DNA from: a virus
Direction: 5' to 3' (one strand)
Virus record (IMG/VR): IMGVR_UViG_3300044591_001482
Coordinates: 1 to 21,190 of that record
DNA: 21,190 bases
Positions 1 to 7,081 of this stretch are shown here, one piece after another. The notes below the pieces were generated by a model. The model saw only the letters and a program-made list of their open reading frames with translations, was not told where the DNA came from and did no database searches. A program made the position numbers and the translations under genes. The first letter of the stretch is position 1. Each line of letters opens with the position of its first letter.

Positions 1-1673
1 GCAAACGCCGACCGCCGGCAGAAGGTGCGGATCGTCCCGGTGCTCTGCCCCCAGTTGGCGTCGATGAGCATTTGCGAGATCCGCATCGCCGCCCCGTCCT
101 CACGCTTCCAGTCGCGGCCCATGAGCATTTGCGCGACCGACTCCAGACCGGCGTGTAGCGATGCCTCGAAGCCAGCCCCCTTCGCCGCCTGGGAGAGCGT
201 CCGCTTCGCGTGCTTGGCTTCAAAGAACGACGACGCCTGGTCAGGGAAGGTGCCGTAGGCCACGACGTGACCGCCGAAGGACTGATTCCACGAGGCGACG
301 AGCCAGAAGAGGAGTTTCTCCTGCACGTCGACAAACGCCGTGAGCGTCTGGTGGTCGAGTGGGATTTTCCCACGCTCCAAGGTCGTGGCCCGCAAGGCGA
401 GGCTGCGCTTGTCGAGCTTGTCGCTGGCGATGTCGTCCGCGATCGGTTGATTCTGGTATTCCGCCAGAAACGCCGACTCGCCACGGTCGATCCGCAGATT
501 CCAAGCGTGCTGGATAGCCGTAATCTCGTCGTCGTTCTTTCGCTCAGGCCACGCCACCCGAGCCCCGGCGTCCATCGCCGCCTGATTCTGCCGGTAGTGG
601 TCGTCGGCCGCCCCGGTGCCAGTGCCGTTCCGCTGGCCCTCGCGCCGCAACTCGGCGTATTGGCTCCAGAGATCCTCGGCAGTCGGCCACTCGTAGACGA
701 GCTTCGTCCGCTCGCCCTGCCATGCCGGATGCTTCGCCCTGTCAAGCAGGCGGTCGGCTAGGTCGTCGGGGCGGATCACCGTGATCGTTGCGAGACCGCT
801 GATCTTCGCACCCGGCCCGGCGAGACCGAGGATGGCACCGGAGAGGATCTTTTCCCGAGTATGCACCTGGGCAGGCGACGAGGCCGATTCATCGGTCTGA
901 CAATCGTCGATTAGCACCAGCGAGGGACGCACCGATTTTCCGTCCGGTCTCGTGTGCTTAATGCCTCGGATTCTCCCAGTGATGCCAGCCACCCGGATCG
1001 CCGCTCCGGCACAGGCAGAGCCGGGAATCCACGGCATCGTCACGGTGTCGGAAGTCCACTCAATCGACGTGGGCTTGCCCTTGTAGGTCTGCCCGTGCGC
1101 CCGCTGGGCGATGCGGTCAAGCCGCTGGATGGGATAGATCGCCTCGGGGAAATCAGCCGCCAGAAGCTCGTTCGTTTCCACCTGAGCCTTGATGCTGTCG
1201 AGTTGGGATTGAGCGATGGCAGCGTCCGCCCCGATCAGCATCACAAAAGACGAATGGCCGTAGAGGATCGCCCACAGGCAGGCCCACTCGCACATGGTCG
1301 ACTTTCCACTTCCGCGAGGCATGGCAAAGGCGAACAACTCGCCACGGAGAACGGCCGCCTCGATCTTGGCGATTGCGGACAGGTGGTCTGGCGACCACGC
1401 TAGGACGAAAGCCTCTTTGCCATACGTCTCACAGAAAAGCCGGAAGTTGAGGCGGCACGCATCGCGTCGAGGCTGATCGGCAACCTGCGGGATCTCGCCG
1501 ATGTCACGGCCCGCCTCCGACATCCGAGCCGACCGCTCGGTCATCCGGTCCTTGTGGGAATCGTAGGCGTCGCGATCACCGCCCAGCCGGCGGCGAATGG
1601 CACGAACGTCCTTCAACTGCTCCCGCAGTTTTTTCTCGGCTGCGGCGGCTTTCTGGAGGCGGTCCTCCGCCAT
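1..1673 (-). CDS. terL: phage terminase large subunit (TerL), 3' end beyond window
   Basis: This is the ATPase/nuclease motor that packages phage DNA into the prohead. I translated it by hand from the ATG at 1673; the frame stays open to the left edge, giving 557 residues. A Walker A motif PRGSGKST lies near residues 119-126 and a Walker B strand SLVLIDD near 251-257, followed by CQTDES. The motif FLAEYQNQP, typical where the ATPase meets the nuclease domain, lies further on. The nuclease domain then starts, with acidic strands FVDVQEK and LIDANWGQS. The first 70 residues are charged and helical. The start lies 3 bases after the methyltransferase stop, with only a weak AAGG ribosome site, so translation is probably coupled. 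The C-terminus is missing only because the window ends. Confidence 0.93.
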   Translation of the reverse strand, partial: MAEDRLQKAAAAEKKLREQLKDVRAIRRRLGGDRDAYDSHKDRMTERSARMSEAGRDIGEIPQVADQPRRDACRLNFRLFCETYGKEAFVLAWSPDHLSAIAKIEAAVLRGELFAFAMPRGSGKSTMCEWACLWAILYGHSSFVMLIGADAAIAQSQLDSIKAQVETNELLAADFPEAIYPIQRLDRIAQRAHGQTYKGKPTSIEWTSDTVTMPWIPGSACAGAAIRVAGITGRIRGIKHTRPDGKSVRPSLVLIDDCQTDESASSPAQVHTREKILSGAILGLAGPGAKISGLATITVIRPDDLADRLLDRAKHPAWQGERTKLVYEWPTAEDLWSQYAELRREGQRNGTGTGAADDHYRQNQAAMDAGARVAWPERKNDDEITAIQHAWNLRIDRGESAFLAEYQNQPIADDIASDKLDKRSLALRATTLERGKIPLDHQTLTAFVDVQEKLLFWLVASWNQSFGGHVVAYGTFPDQASSFFEAKHAKRTLSQAAKGAGFEASLHAGLESVAQMLMGRDWKREDGAAMRISQMLIDANWGQSTGTIRTFCRRSAF

Positions 1674-1676
1674 GCG

Positions 1677-2945
1677 TTATTTCGCCTTCGACTTCTTGGC
1701 GGGCTTTTCCAGTTCTGCCTGCTTGCCGGTCAGCGTTTCCCACCGCTTCACGATCACGTCACAGTAGGCCGGGCTGATCTCCATGCCGTAGCACTTGCGG
1801 CCGAGTTGCTCGGCGGCGATCAGCGTCGTTCCGGTTCCGCAGAATGGATCCGCGACCGTTTTGGCTTCACGGCAAAGAGACTGCATGAACCACGCCGGTA
1901 GCTCTAGCGGAAACACCGCCCGATGTTTGTCGGCCTGGTCGTTCTTACCTCGTGGGTCGAGCCGCAGCACGTTGGATAGTGTGCCGTGAAAGTCAGCAAA
2001 CGGAATCGCCCGCGACGCGTTGCCTCCGAACACGAAGCAAAACTCGAACGCGTTCGAAAGTACGTTCGCCTGCATCTGCGGAGCGGCGTTTATCTTGTCC
2101 CACACGATCACGTCAACGAGATCGTCCGACCTTTCCGCGAGCCAGCGGACCATAGCCCGCTTGTTGTCGGCCAGCATCTGGACGTTACATATCACGCACT
2201 CGCTCACGGGCCGAAACGCAGCGAACCAGCCAGCCATAAGATCCGGCCACGAGTCCGGATCGTCTTCGTGCTGGTCGTAGAACGACTCGCGTTTCGCGGC
2301 CCCAGGAACGTAGTGGTCTCGCAGCTTGGCAACGTTGGCCGCACCGTAGGGCGGCGACGTGAAACACAGATCAGCCTTCGCCCCTGCCATCAGCCGCTCC
2401 ACATCCTCGGGCTTCGTGGAGTCGCCGCACAGCAGCCGGTGATCGCCTAGCACCCACAGGTCGCCCGGCTTCGTGATCGGATCGACCGGCGGCTCGGGGA
2501 TCTCGTCCTCGACGATCTCTTTCGCTTCGTCCTGGTAGAGCCCAGCCTCCTCGGCCAAGTCCGAGAGCATCTGCTGCAACTCAGGCGAGCCGGTATCGAC
2601 TTCGCGGAGGATGGCGTCCAGTTTCGCCGCGTCCGATTCCGCCATCGCAGCCAGCGGGTCAAGGGTCGCGAGCACCTTGTCGCCCTCGGCCTCGTTCACG
2701 TCGAGGACGAGGACCGGGAGGATTTGGTCGCCCATCGTCTCGACCCGGAGATGCCCGTCGAGGAGCATCAGCGAGCCGTCGTCGAGCTCGCGGGCCAGAA
2801 CGGCGTCTGCGATCCCGATCTCGGCCAGCACCCCCTTGAGGGCGTCCGCCTGGGCCTGCGGGTGCGTCCGCCAATTCTTCGGGTTTGGCCGCAATTCAGA
2901 CGCAGAGACGCGGCGAAGTTCGCGGATTCTGTCGCGGATTTTCAT
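1677..2945 (-). CDS. ParB-like domain fused to DNA N4/N6 methyltransferase
   Basis: This 422-residue protein has two domains. Residues about 15-110 resemble the ParB/sulfiredoxin fold, with the DGHLR box near 63-67. Residues about 160-405 form a DNA amino-methyltransferase: the catalytic motif TSPPYG lies at 196-201 and the SAM-binding motif DPFCGTGTT at 366-374, followed by AAEQLGRKCYGMEI. Catalytic motif before SAM motif is the beta-class order seen in N6-adenine and N4-cytosine enzymes. The tail is lysine rich. Such ParB-methyltransferase fusions are known in phages, where they may protect phage DNA from restriction; the target site cannot be read from sequence. It sits directly upstream of terL. 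The ATG at 2945 has only a distant GGAG, so the start is likely but not certain. Confidence 0.93.
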   Translation of the reverse strand: MKIRDRIRELRRVSASELRPNPKNWRTHPQAQADALKGVLAEIGIADAVLARELDDGSLMLLDGHLRVETMGDQILPVLVLDVNEAEGDKVLATLDPLAAMAESDAAKLDAILREVDTGSPELQQMLSDLAEEAGLYQDEAKEIVEDEIPEPPVDPITKPGDLWVLGDHRLLCGDSTKPEDVERLMAGAKADLCFTSPPYGAANVAKLRDHYVPGAAKRESFYDQHEDDPDSWPDLMAGWFAAFRPVSECVICNVQMLADNKRAMVRWLAERSDDLVDVIVWDKINAAPQMQANVLSNAFEFCFVFGGNASRAIPFADFHGTLSNVLRLDPRGKNDQADKHRAVFPLELPAWFMQSLCREAKTVADPFCGTGTTLIAAEQLGRKCYGMEISPAYCDVIVKRWETLTGKQAELEKPAKKSKAK

Positions 2946-3127
2946 GATCTACAGGGGCTCCGAATGGGGCGGAACAAAGAAACAAAGTGTGATAATTGGG
3001 TGGCTCGCCGTGGAGGCTTCCCGTCGATTTCGCCGGAAGTACCTATTGCTTTCCCCCTCCCTGGCGGGGTGCCATTTTGGCACTGTAGCGTTTTGCATCA
3101 GTTGCATTTTGCGGCAGTCGCCTGGCG
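2946..3127. other. intergenic region with 13-bp palindrome
   Basis: This 182-base gap separates the T5orf172-type nuclease stop from the ParB-methyltransferase start. It contains a perfect 13-base inverted repeat TGCCATTTTGGCA at 3070-3082, arms of 5 around 3. Beside it, on the minus strand, the word GATGCAAAACG and a variant AAAATGCAAC occur close together. There is no T-run, so an operator is likelier than a terminator. I see no convincing -35/-10 pair and no credible small gene. Confidence 0.4.
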
Positions 3128-3532
3128 TCAGACCAGCGACCCTCCATGCTTCGCAAGCGACTCAACGATCTGGTCGATTGAGATCGCAAACCACTCTCCG
3201 ATCTCGTGTCGATATTCGTCGAACTCTTCATGCAACAACGCTTCTGTCTCAGCGATGTTGTCGGTCTCAATCGTCGCGATCAGATGCAGTTTCCTTGGAT
3301 TGGATGTCTGCATGGCTGCGACGCGAGATCGAATGCTGTTGGACGTGCAGCCAATTTTCACGAAGCCACTTCCATCCGTGACGAAGTAGACGAAACCGCT
3401 TGTCCGACCGATTAGCAATTCGGCCTTGAGCCGCTTGAACTCCTCACGCTTTCGCTGGATTCGGCGTCGCTCTCGCGACCGATTCCAGGCAGCTCGCTTC
3501 TCTTCAGGCGTTCGCACGAATGGCGATGTCAC
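3128..3532 (-). CDS. T5orf172/GIY-YIG-like nuclease domain protein
   Basis: The protein has 134 residues. Residues about 45-125 fit the T5orf172 (Mug113-like) domain, a GIY-YIG relative: YFVTDGSGFVKIGCTSN, then a conserved arginine in RVAAMQTSNP, then a glutamate and histidine in ETEALLHEEFDEY, ending in GEWFAI. The first 40 residues are very basic and probably bind DNA. Members of this family occur in phages as DNA-binding or nicking proteins; the exact role is unknown. The GTG start at 3532 overlaps the rusA stop as GTGA, so it is translated after RusA. Two sequence rows inside the gene are near 49% G+C by hand count, clearly lower than the flanks, which suggests recent acquisition. Confidence 0.82.
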   Translation of the reverse strand: MTSPFVRTPEEKRAAWNRSRERRRIQRKREEFKRLKAELLIGRTSGFVYFVTDGSGFVKIGCTSNSIRSRVAAMQTSNPRKLHLIATIETDNIAETEALLHEEFDEYRHEIGEWFAISIDQIVESLAKHGGSLV

Positions 3533-3939
3533 GGCAATCTTGCTCCTTCAATGGTGACCGTGGTCTGTGGGCTGTGGCCGTATTTTTTCTCAATTGTCAA
3601 TCGCCTGACGTTCGTGTCGTCGCCCATCACGTCTTGCAGCGAATCAAGGATCGCCTTCGCGATGTTGTCCACGTCTGGTCGTGGCAACTTCGGCGCTGTT
3701 GGCTTCACACCCTTCTTCGTCATGTGCGATTTGGGACGCACAAAGACCGCTTCGACGATTACCTCGACTGGCTCGCTTTGCGGCTCTAGGCCCGCCTTGG
3801 TGGCCTCTGCGGCGATCTTCTGGCGGTACGCATGAACTGGATGCGTCGCTGGCACATACGCACGAGCGAACCCGCCCCGAGTCGAGACGCGCGGCCTCGG
3901 CTGCGGGACGGGCTCGCCCTGTACGACGAATGTGATCAC
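3529..3939 (-). CDS. rusA: RusA-family Holliday junction resolvase
   Basis: RusA is a dimeric, metal-dependent endonuclease that cuts four-way junctions made during phage recombination and replication. The protein starts ITFVVQGEPVPQPRPRV, the usual RusA N-terminus. It has the catalytic signature LPRPDVDNIAKAILDSL followed by GDDTNVRRLTIEK, which holds the metal-binding aspartates. I chose the GTG at 3939 because it overlaps the upstream stop as GTGA and matches where the family begins (136 residues). An upstream start at 3984 would add 15 residues inside the preceding gene. It sits between a secreted protein gene and a second nuclease gene. It probably resolves joints made by the RecT encoded upstream. 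Confidence 0.92.
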   Translation of the reverse strand: MITFVVQGEPVPQPRPRVSTRGGFARAYVPATHPVHAYRQKIAAEATKAGLEPQSEPVEVIVEAVFVRPKSHMTKKGVKPTAPKLPRPDVDNIAKAILDSLQDVMGDDTNVRRLTIEKKYGHSPQTTVTIEGARLP

Positions 3940-4232
3940 TCGTAGCGGATCACCGCGAACCACGCTCGCTTTACGGGCGACCACGCAACGCCCTTCTCGA
4001 CGATGCGATACCGTCCGTAGAAGCAGCAGTTTCGCTCTGCCGCCTGTGGGGTCGGTCCGACACCGATACCCTCCCTGCGACCGCCAGAGCGTCCGCAGTG
4101 ACGCAGGATGCCCGTGCGAGCCATCGTCTCGGCGTCTTCCTGCGCTGTCGTGATCGTCGTGGTGACGACGAACTGGTCAGCCAGGGCAACGCCGCCGCAA
4201 ATCATCGCAACCGCCAGGAAAAAACTTCTCAT
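3936..4232 (-). CDS. small secreted protein, planctomycete-type family
   Basis: The protein has 98 residues and a clear signal peptide: MRSF, then a hydrophobic stretch LAVAMICGGVALA, with likely cleavage after ALA. The mature part reads ARTGILRHCGRSGGRREGIG, then TPQAAERNCCFYGR, then KGVAWSPVKRAWFAVIRY. The pattern (ARTG, H-x-GR-x-GG, EGIG, A-x-x-NCCFYG, a GVAW repeat and a terminal aromatic block) resembles small secreted proteins I recall from planctomycete genomes; this is recall, not a search. Three cysteines remain in the mature chain. The ATG at 4232 has GAGG seven bases upstream. The stop overlaps the rusA GTG, so it is part of the operon. Its function is unknown; it looks like host-derived cargo. 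Confidence 0.75.
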   Translation of the reverse strand: MRSFFLAVAMICGGVALADQFVVTTTITTAQEDAETMARTGILRHCGRSGGRREGIGVGPTPQAAERNCCFYGRYRIVEKGVAWSPVKRAWFAVIRYE

Positions 4233-4292
4233 CCGTGAACCTCACAAGGGGTGGGGGTGGGTCTTTTTCCGCTCGCCATCATCGTTTGGCCG

Positions 4293-4547
4293 TCAAGCCT
4301 CGGACCGCTTCGAGGCGAAGTGCTTTCGTCGCACTTCCCGCTTGCGGGCTCGAATCTCTTCGGGCGTGGGATCTGGCACTTCATCTGCACGAACCGGATC
4401 GCGGTCGGGCAATCCGAAAAACTTCCGAGCGGCGTAAATCAACTCGCGAGAGACGTTGAAATGCCGCGCGATGTCTTTCGCCAGCATCCGCGACTCCCAG
4501 AGCCTTTTCAGTTCGCCCTCGGTGATGTGGTAGTAGCGTCGATCCAT
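4293..4547 (-). CDS. small helix-turn-helix protein
   Basis: The protein has 84 residues. Residues about 9-45 form a predicted HTH: ELKRLWESRMLAKDIARHF, then NVSRELIYAARKFFGLPDR. This resembles the DNA-binding units of resolvase-type and small phage regulators. The C-terminal half is charged (EEIRARKREVRRKHF) and likely helical. The ATG at 4547 shares one base with the stop of the sliding clamp gene (TGATG), so it is translated after the clamp. A 60-base gap follows before the secreted protein gene. It could be a regulator or a nucleoid-type protein; its target is unknown. Confidence 0.75.
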   Translation of the reverse strand: MDRRYYHITEGELKRLWESRMLAKDIARHFNVSRELIYAARKFFGLPDRDPVRADEVPDPTPEEIRARKREVRRKHFASKRSEA

Positions 4548-5695
4548 CAGGCGTCCTTGGCGAGCGGCATGATGACCGTCCGAATGCCTTCACCGGCTCG
4601 CAGGATGACCGCAGAGTCGCCATCCTTCGCCTCGATCGTGATCGTCTCGGCCGGGTCGATGCTTCCGCAGCGAAGCCACGACAAGACGAATCGCGGGTCG
4701 AGCTTCACCGTGCAGGCGTGGCCGACTTCGACCAGGTCGCACGTCGCCGACGACTCGCCGTATTCAGACGATCGGGCCGACAGGAAAAGCCCGTCCTTCG
4801 TGAACACGAATTCCGTCCCCTTCGAGCTTTCGCTCGCGCAGATGCTCGCCATTTCGCAGGCGTGAGACAGAGCCCCAGCGACGACGAGCGACGGCGTGAC
4901 GCCGTGATCGACTTCCACGTCTCGCCAGCGTGGGAATCGCCCTTCGATGAGCCTGGAGCGGACAATCGTCCCGTCCACCGTGGCGACGAGCTCGCGGCCC
5001 GTTGTCTCCAGTTGCACCGCCTCGGCCCCCTTGGCGAGCCTGACGAGCGTGTCGACCGCAGCCCGAGGGGCAAGCGTCTGCGAATCGTCGCAGTCTTGCT
5101 CGACCTCGCACGACGCAGCGCAGAGCCGCCGGCCGTCAGTGCCGACGAACGTCAACGTCCCGTATGGCTCCTCTTTGTCCTTCGGGCGTGAGAACTCCAT
5201 CAGCACGGCCCCAAGAGCGAAGCGGCTGCTCTCGTTGTCAGTCGCACCCTTCACGGTGGAGACGAGCGAAACGAACTGGTCAGCGGGCAGGCGCGCGATC
5301 GACCTCGACGCCGCATAGTCCCCTGGGGGATATTCTTTTGCGTCCTCGACCGGGAGCCGCCATGTGCCGCTGCCGCCTTGCACGACGCAACACGAGCCGT
5401 CGACGGTCAGCGTAACCTCGTCAGAGCCGACCAGGCTGCCCACGATGGACGAGAGCCGCTGGAACGGCAGCAGAAGCGGCGGGCCATCCGCCCCAGCGAG
5501 CGGCGCGGTGATCCTCAGTTCGAGATCCGTCGCCGTGATCGTGCCGTCAGCGATCAGCACGTTGGCGAGAATCGGCTTCGGGCTTCGCGTCGGCACTGCG
5601 GCCGCAACCGCTCGCAGCCCGGCAGCGAGGTCGCTGGCTGCCAACTGTATGCCACCACTCTGGGTCTTTCGTCGGGTCTTTGTCGCTGTCGTCAT
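4547..5695 (-). CDS. dnaN: DNA polymerase III beta subunit-like sliding clamp
   Basis: The protein has 382 residues, the usual length of a bacterial beta clamp with three tandem domains. Diagnostic segments are ATDLELRI near 54-61 (domain 1), SSRFALGAVLMEF near 156-168, GTDGRRL near 185-191 (domain 2), RLIEGRFPRW near 248-257 (domain 3 entry) and a C-terminus VIMPLAKDA matching the family's MPM/MPL ending that forms the binding pocket. A beta clamp is a dimeric ring that tethers polymerases and repair enzymes to DNA. I chose the ATG at 5695 because GAAAGGA lies 8 bases upstream; a TTG at 5725 would add 10 residues. No polymerase gene is visible nearby. Clamps this complete are uncommon in phages. 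Confidence 0.93.
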   Translation of the reverse strand: MTTATKTRRKTQSGGIQLAASDLAAGLRAVAAAVPTRSPKPILANVLIADGTITATDLELRITAPLAGADGPPLLLPFQRLSSIVGSLVGSDEVTLTVDGSCCVVQGGSGTWRLPVEDAKEYPPGDYAASRSIARLPADQFVSLVSTVKGATDNESSRFALGAVLMEFSRPKDKEEPYGTLTFVGTDGRRLCAASCEVEQDCDDSQTLAPRAAVDTLVRLAKGAEAVQLETTGRELVATVDGTIVRSRLIEGRFPRWRDVEVDHGVTPSLVVAGALSHACEMASICASESSKGTEFVFTKDGLFLSARSSEYGESSATCDLVEVGHACTVKLDPRFVLSWLRCGSIDPAETITIEAKDGDSAVILRAGEGIRTVIMPLAKDA

Positions 5696-5801
5696 TGCTC
5701 GCATCCTTTCGAGAAAGTGAACCAACCAAGACCCCTGCGGCGAACGTCACCGCCTGGGCCATACCGAAAAACGAGAGGGCCGTGATGTCGTGGATCGTCA
5801 T
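5547..5801 (-). CDS. possible small membrane protein overlapping the clamp start
   Basis: This is an 84-residue open frame. Residues about 8-30 (ALSFFGMAQAVTFAAGVLVG) are a plausible transmembrane helix, followed by a charged segment rich in D, S and K. Its ATG at 5801 overlaps the stop of the upstream small gene as ATGA, the same coupling used throughout this operon, which argues that it is translated. The last half, however, lies on top of the clamp N-terminus in another frame and reads as low-complexity arginine/serine-rich sequence. The unusual 149-base overlap, or chance, are both possible. Without it, about 100 bases upstream of the clamp would be empty. Confidence 0.5.
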   Translation of the reverse strand: MTIHDITALSFFGMAQAVTFAAGVLVGSLSRKDASNDDSDKDPTKDPEWWHTVGSQRPRCRAASGCGRSADAKPEADSRQRADR

Positions 5802-5986
5802 CGGGCCGCCTCCATGCGTTCGATTGACTGTGCCAGCGTGATGCAGCGCCGCATCAGCAGCCGGATCGTGTCTGCGGCCTGCTCATGCAAGAGCCGGCTG
5901 TCGTCGTCGATGTGGTCTAGCCAGGCGTGCATCGCGCACATATCGGCCACGACCATCGGCGCGGGGAGCTCGGGAAGGTCGCTCAT
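5798..5986 (-). CDS. small hypothetical protein
   Basis: The protein has 62 residues, acidic at the N-terminus (MSDLPELPAP) and then largely helical (HAWLDHIDDDSRLLHEQAAD, RLLMRRCITLAQSIERMEA). No family is recognised. The support is positional: its ATG overlaps the upstream stop as ATGA and its own stop overlaps the next ATG the same way. No signal peptide or membrane helix is visible. It may be an accessory or coiled-coil partner of a neighbouring DNA-binding protein, but that is not shown. Confidence 0.65.
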   Translation of the reverse strand: MSDLPELPAPMVVADMCAMHAWLDHIDDDSRLLHEQAADTIRLLMRRCITLAQSIERMEAAR

Positions 5987-6228
5987 CGCTCACCCCCAAT
6001 CGGGCGAATGGTGCGAGCCTGACGCTCGGTGCGGACGATCCAACCGCGACGCTCTAGCGTCTTCAGGTGACACTCCACGCCGTTAGGCGAGGCGATGTCG
6101 AGCAGCCCGCAAAGCTCGCGGACGGTCGGGGCGTACCCGTGGGAGTCGATGTAGTCGACGATCGCGTCGTACACACGGCGCGCGGCGTCGGTAATCGGCT
6201 CGGGGGCGGTGGTGGCTTTGGTGGTCAT
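5983..6228 (-). CDS. LexA-type winged-helix DNA-binding domain, stand-alone
   Basis: The protein has 81 residues and residues about 16-78 closely follow the N-terminal domain of LexA: VYDAIVDYIDSHGYAPTVRE, then LLDIASPNGVECHLKTLERR, then GWI. LexA repressors continue with a self-cleaving S24 peptidase domain of about 120 residues. Here the protein stops right after the winged helix, so it has neither the autoproteolysis nor the dimerisation domain. It could bind LexA-type operators without being inactivated by RecA, or control phage promoters. The ATG at 6228 overlaps the upstream gene's stop (ATGA). The general DNA-binding call is firm; the link to SOS control is inference. Confidence 0.82.
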   Translation of the reverse strand: MTTKATTAPEPITDAARRVYDAIVDYIDSHGYAPTVRELCGLLDIASPNGVECHLKTLERRGWIVRTERQARTIRPIGGER

Positions 6229-7079
6229 GTGTTCTCTTCCTTGAGTTTGAGACCTTCGGCAAGTGCGACGACCTCACGGGGTCGCCTGTAGGGGGCGGCT
6301 TGGTACTGGTCACGCCAGACCTTCGGTGGCGGCTTCTCCTCGGGGCGGTTGCGGGGCGCGCGGTTCGTGCCGCCGCTGTCTTGGCACTTCGAGAGCCAGC
6401 GGACGATGAACGCCCGCCACTTACGCTTACCGGCCCGCTCGGGGTGGGCTTTGAGCCAGGCCGTCGCCTTGGCGAGCTCTTGGTCGAGCACGGCACCGGG
6501 GAACGCCTTAGACCACTCGGAGCGGTCGGCGTCCGTGATCCCCTTCCAGCCTGCGTCAGCAGACCACGAAACGGCATCGGGGTGCTGCGAGCGTTTCCGC
6601 CGCTTCGGCGGATCGCTCGTAGCAACAGGCGCAGCCTGTATATCTTCTTCTGTTATGTCCTGTTCTGTTATGTCCTGTGGTAGACGCGCCTGTAGACGCA
6701 CCTGCGCCTCCTGCGCGTCTACATCAGCGCCTCCGGTGCGCCTCCACTTGTCCTGACGCCTGTTTTTCAGGGCTCGCCGCTTGGCTGCGCCGCCGAAACG
6801 CTCTTCCCATTTGGGGATTTGGGCGGTTTCGCCATCGAAAACGATCCATCCAACAGACGCGACTGCCTCCCAGAATGAGGCTTCGCCGCCGCAGATGCGC
6901 CCGAGCCTGGCTGGCGTCGACCGGAATCGACCGTCAGCGGTGTTCAGTTGCACCCAGCCCCAGAGCTTAAGCAGCCGGAAGACGATCACCTCGACCGGCT
7001 CGCCGGTCAGGTCAACGAGCTCCTGAACCTCGGGCTTGGTATCGAGCGATACGTCTACGGGGAACCATTCAGCGGCCAT
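6225..7079 (-). CDS. phage replication organizer-like protein
   Basis: The protein has 284 residues. Residues 1-100 look like a winged-helix phage replication domain (MAAEWFPVDVSLDTKPEV, then FRLLKLWGWVQ, FRSTPARLGRICG, VGWIVFDG, IPKWEERFG). A basic linker follows, then the repeat QDITEQDITEEDI. The C-terminal part (AFPGAVLDQELAKATAWL, then KRKWRAFIVRWLSKCQ) matches the end often seen in phage replication initiator or DnaD-like proteins that load helicase. A role as origin-binding replisome organizer is likely but not proved. I chose the ATG at 7079, with AGGAG nine bases upstream, over a TTG at 7088. It follows the nuclease gene closely. Confidence 0.75.
   Translation of the reverse strand: MAAEWFPVDVSLDTKPEVQELVDLTGEPVEVIVFRLLKLWGWVQLNTADGRFRSTPARLGRICGGEASFWEAVASVGWIVFDGETAQIPKWEERFGGAAKRRALKNRRQDKWRRTGGADVDAQEAQVRLQARLPQDITEQDITEEDIQAAPVATSDPPKRRKRSQHPDAVSWSADAGWKGITDADRSEWSKAFPGAVLDQELAKATAWLKAHPERAGKRKWRAFIVRWLSKCQDSGGTNRAPRNRPEEKPPPKVWRDQYQAAPYRRPREVVALAEGLKLKEENT
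6650..6679 (-). repeat. tandem 15-bp repeat in replication gene linker
   Basis: Two adjacent 15-base units, CTGTTATGTCCTGTT and CTGTTATGTCCTGTG (plus-strand reading), differ only at the last base. They encode the repeated QDITE/QDITEE linker of the replication protein. Phage replication genes often hold repeated origin sequence inside the gene, so this could be an origin iteron, but two copies alone are weak evidence and slippage in a flexible linker explains it equally well. Confidence 0.5.
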
Positions 7080-7081
7080 GA

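Noticed and set aside
64-134. Direct repeat ATGAGCATTTGCG at 64 and 121
   Set aside because: It falls inside terL and encodes two similar QML helical segments; a coincidence of coding sequence is enough to explain it.
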